Assembly (NCBI GenBank): GCA_963576565.1
Contig: OY755046.1
Span: 69,283,719-69,347,718, forward strand
DNA length: 64,000 bases
Direction: 5' to 3'
From: Aspidapion aeneum
Lineage: Eukaryota > Arthropoda > Insecta > Coleoptera > Brentidae
The translations under genes and the position numbers were made by a program. This document shows, piece by piece, positions 61,525 through 64,000 of this stretch. Each line of letters opens with the position of its first letter. Position 1 is the stretch's first letter. Under the pieces are notes generated by a model. It did no database searches and was not told the origin of the DNA. It was given only the letters and a program-made list of their open reading frames with translations.

Positions 61525-62447
61525 TTTAGAAAAAAAACTTTTTCGAAACAAGCTTTTTTAAAATGGACTAAAAAGCATAAAATAATTTTTTGAGTGTTCT
61601 GATATCAAAATAATAAAAAGCGATGGGCGTATTAAAGGAAATTTACCCATTTTTGTTGTAGCCTTGTGAATTCGAAGTTTAGTGAAAATCCAAATTCATT
61701 ACATTATAGCAGAGAAATGTAGGGGTAGACAATTTAACCCAACCCAACCCTACTCAAGCTACCCTTACATTTTTTTGATATGGATGGACATTATTACGCC
61801 TGCTTCATATTAGGCAGATCATCCGCGACCGGCAGTGTGTCGATTTTTTTGTCACATTGAAAAAGAAAAGTCGGCCCATCATCGGTTGTGGACGATCCAA
61901 CAAATGCGCATGGAAAGGCATTTACCTAATATTAAATACGCCCATCGCTTTTATTATTATGATATCAGAACACTCAAAAAATTATTTTATGCTTTTTAGT
62001 CCATTTTATAAAAGCTGGTTTTTAAAAAGTTTTTTTCTAAATTTATTCTTAAATTTTTAGATTTGTCTAAGTCTATGCATTTCAGCCAGCGCATCGATAT
62101 TGCAAGGAGTCTTTCCTGTCAATTTTGAAATATCTAAGTCTTCGATGGGAAGGCCGTCCAACGATTTGATACGACTCAAGGCGACATAAGCTTGACCATA
62201 TTGAATTTTTGTAATCTGATCAAAAATTCGTAATTCTCATCCTCAAAAACCCCCAGATACCAATTTTAGTTGAAATCGGACAAAGTAAAGTTTTACACCC
62301 TCTAATCTCGAAATTTGAAGTCAATCGGATGTTTGGAAGTTCTTCAAAAATAAGTTGGAAGATTTGATTACATACATACATACCCACATACATACATACA
62401 TACATACAGGTGAAGTTAAGTAAAAGCTTGTAAAAAAAAGGTTAGGC
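61525..62447 (-). mobile_element. Helitron-like composite element, inverted copy
   Basis: Read on the minus strand: TTTTTACAAGCTTTTACTTA, a TGTATGTATG run, one satellite unit, the helicase C-terminus, then foldback F (61525-62066). Mirrors 16688-18345. Confidence 0.55.
62067..62197 (-). pseudogene. Helitron/PIF1-type helicase, C-terminus
   Basis: The frame GQAYVALSRIKSLDGLPIED continues LDISKLTGKTPCNIDALAEM and ends in stop. GQxYVALSR is helicase motif VI of the PIF1/Helitron group, with the arginine finger. The joint GGTCAA directly abuts satellite sequence ending ATTCAATAT, so most of the enzyme is deleted. Confidence 0.7.
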
Positions 62448-62561
62448 GGTTCCTACAGTTAGACCAAAAGTGATTTTATTAACCAAAGAGAACTATTTGT
62501 AATGAAAATATTCGTGAGAGCAAAGAGTTGCATGAGAACAGTTTGAGAAACAGAACTTTTA

Positions 62562-63238
62562 TACACGGTGTTTCACGAACATCGAAACAGAGGCCTTTTT
62601 GGATATTTAGAGTGCCAATTTGGAGAAACGCTCGGACACGTCGATTTTGTTTGCGAGGGGGACACTTTTTGGATATCTTGAAATTTTTGAAGCACGAACC
62701 CTCTTCGAGGGGTATACTTTACCCCTATATTTTGAATAGGGAAGTGGGTCTAGTGATACCTTGTTTTGAAGCTCCTTTGAATATGTTTACAACCGTGTAA
62801 AAATTTCAAAAATCCATTGTTTGTTTTTGAGATATTTGCTTTCAAATTTTCAAATTTAACTGTAGATATAAAATAAAAATTAAATCCGAAAAATAATAAA
62901 ATTCTAATTAAATTTTATCGGTCATGTTAAATTTGAAAATTTGAATGCATCTCAAAAACTAATCGATAGATTTAAATTTTTACACGGTTGTAAGGACATT
63001 CAAAAGGTTTTCAAGGTATCACTAGACCCACTTTCCCTATTCAAAATATAGGTGTGAAGTATACCCCAAAATATAGAAGTGAAGTATACCCCTCGAAGGG
63101 GGCTCGAGCTACAAAAATTTCAAGATAGCCAAAAAAGGGGACCCTCGCAAACAAAATCGACGTATCCGAGCGTTTCTCCAAATTCGCACTCTAAATACTC
63201 AAAAAGGCAGTACTACGATGTTCGTGAAACACCCTGTA
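62562..63238. mobile_element. 677-bp foldback element
   Basis: Arms of about 300 bp are inverted repeats (TGTTTCACGAACATCG, AGAAACGCTCGGACACGTCG, GGGTCTAGTGATACCTTG and their inverses). Ends TACACGGTG and the inverse of TACAGGGTG. Non-coding, would form a long hairpin RNA if transcribed. Confidence 0.7.
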
Positions 63239-63372
63239 TTAATGAAAAGGATTGAAGGGAAAGTCCCTGTATTAGTACATCAATTTTACTCAAATAAATT
63301 GTGATTAGCTTCTACTATAACGGCCTTTCCCAATCATCATCAATACTTTGTTTTTCCTCAAATACACTGTTT

Positions 63373-63663
63373 TTTGCAGTGTAAACTTCTTTATGCGCGT
63401 TTAGCACTTTTTGTGGGTACTAAATTGAACTGAGACGTCACGCTCGGCTATGTAACGCTTATTCGGGTGAAGTCGGCTCGAGTCGACTAACTGTGAGAGG
63501 AACAGTCAACAGAGCGATATGATGATGCAGACGAAGGCCACTCAGAGCAAAATTTACCAGAGTAATATACCCAATTATAATTATGTAAATGTTATTACTT
63601 TGTATATTACATTGTTTCGCCTTGTTAAAGTTTACACTTACGCCGTGTGGTCTTAAGCACACC
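63373..63663. repeat. dispersed repeat U, copy 2
   Basis: Matches 60513-60843 (GTGTAAACTTCTTTATGCGC to GGTCTTAAGCACACC) with a deletion in the right third. Confidence 0.6.
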
Positions 63664-63668
63664 AATTT

Positions 63669-63807
63669 TAGCTCACACATATACTATACTATAGTAGTGT
63701 GAGCTATGGTGATCCTAATTTTTTCGAGAAAAAAAAAGTTGCTCCGATTTCAAAAATTTTTATATATCTTTGCGTTTCAGATGATTTTGAAACTTTTTTG
63801 TTGCGCC

Positions 63808-63865
<58 letters not shown>

Positions 63866-64000
63866 ATGTCTGTCTGTCTGTCTGTCTGTCTGTGTGTCTG
63901 TATGTCTGTCTGTAACGACCAACGCGCATAACTCAAAAACCGCTTGGCCGATTTTAATGAAATTTGGTACCTGGGCTGGATCTTGGGTCGAGATGGTCCC
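63669..64000 (+). mobile_element. repeat family T, cut by window end
   Basis: A hairpin (TAGCTCACAC, GTGTGAGCTA) at 63669-63706, then TTGTTGCGCCG, a TCTG microsatellite of about 100 bp (63808-63912) and AACGACCAACGCGCATAACT. The rest lies outside. Confidence 0.62.

Noticed and set aside
1..64000. tRNA genes, rRNA, integrated viral genes
   Set aside because: No cloverleaf or rRNA core was recognised and no viral capsid, polymerase or envelope frames were seen; the RT-like frames fit LINE and Penelope elements. A covariance-model scan was not possible.

Overview
This is eukaryotic, insect-like nuclear DNA: AT-rich, with spliceosomal introns and very dense in transposable elements (TEs). No bacterial operons, rRNA, tRNA or CRISPR are visible. 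The mixture of elements (mariner, pogo, P-like, hAT-like, Crypton-like tyrosine recombinases, Penelope, several LINE clades, Helitron-like) fits an insect, possibly a beetle. That placement is inference.

Two host genes are supported. (1) At 295-1250 (+) lies the terminal exon of an unrecognised single-pass membrane protein with a Thr/Lys-rich stalk. Two decayed tandem copies of the exon follow, to about 2,940. (2) At 35679-22154 (-) lies a complete amnionless (AMN) homologue. I reconstructed ten exons; every intron phase agrees and together they encode 468 residues: signal peptide, AMN-type ectodomain, one transmembrane helix and a cytoplasmic tail. Its 13.5 kb are mostly TEs in introns, several of them within about 35 bp of splice sites.

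Layout. 1-3 kb: exon and tandem relics. 3.5-7 kb: a P-element-like transposon with terminal inverted repeats (TIRs) and a target duplication, then MITEs and LINE ends. 7.5-9.6 kb: an intact tyrosine-recombinase gene inside an array of palindromes. 9.7-21.9 kb: two mariners, pogo and other MITEs, LINE and Penelope ends, and a Helitron-like element with satellite repeats. 22.1-35.7 kb: amnionless. 36.2-39.3 kb: a MITE and a second, decayed tyrosine-recombinase element that also carries palindromes. 40-64 kb: nested LINEs, MITEs, foldback elements and satellites, plus a broken TTF-zinc-finger/hAT-type gene.

The most unusual signals are listed here. (a) Two tyrosine-recombinase elements are flanked by palindrome clusters, each including a 30-bp site that can be read as 11-bp arms around an 8-bp core. 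(b) Three copies of a 33-34-bp palindromic micro-element are flanked by 8-bp duplications; one duplicated exactly the first 8 bases of an amnionless intron. (c) A 1.17-1.20-kb repeat with CCCAAC ends has its 2-bp target duplication fixed by two empty-site comparisons inside this window. All protein assignments come from reading the translations against remembered family patterns; no database search was run.
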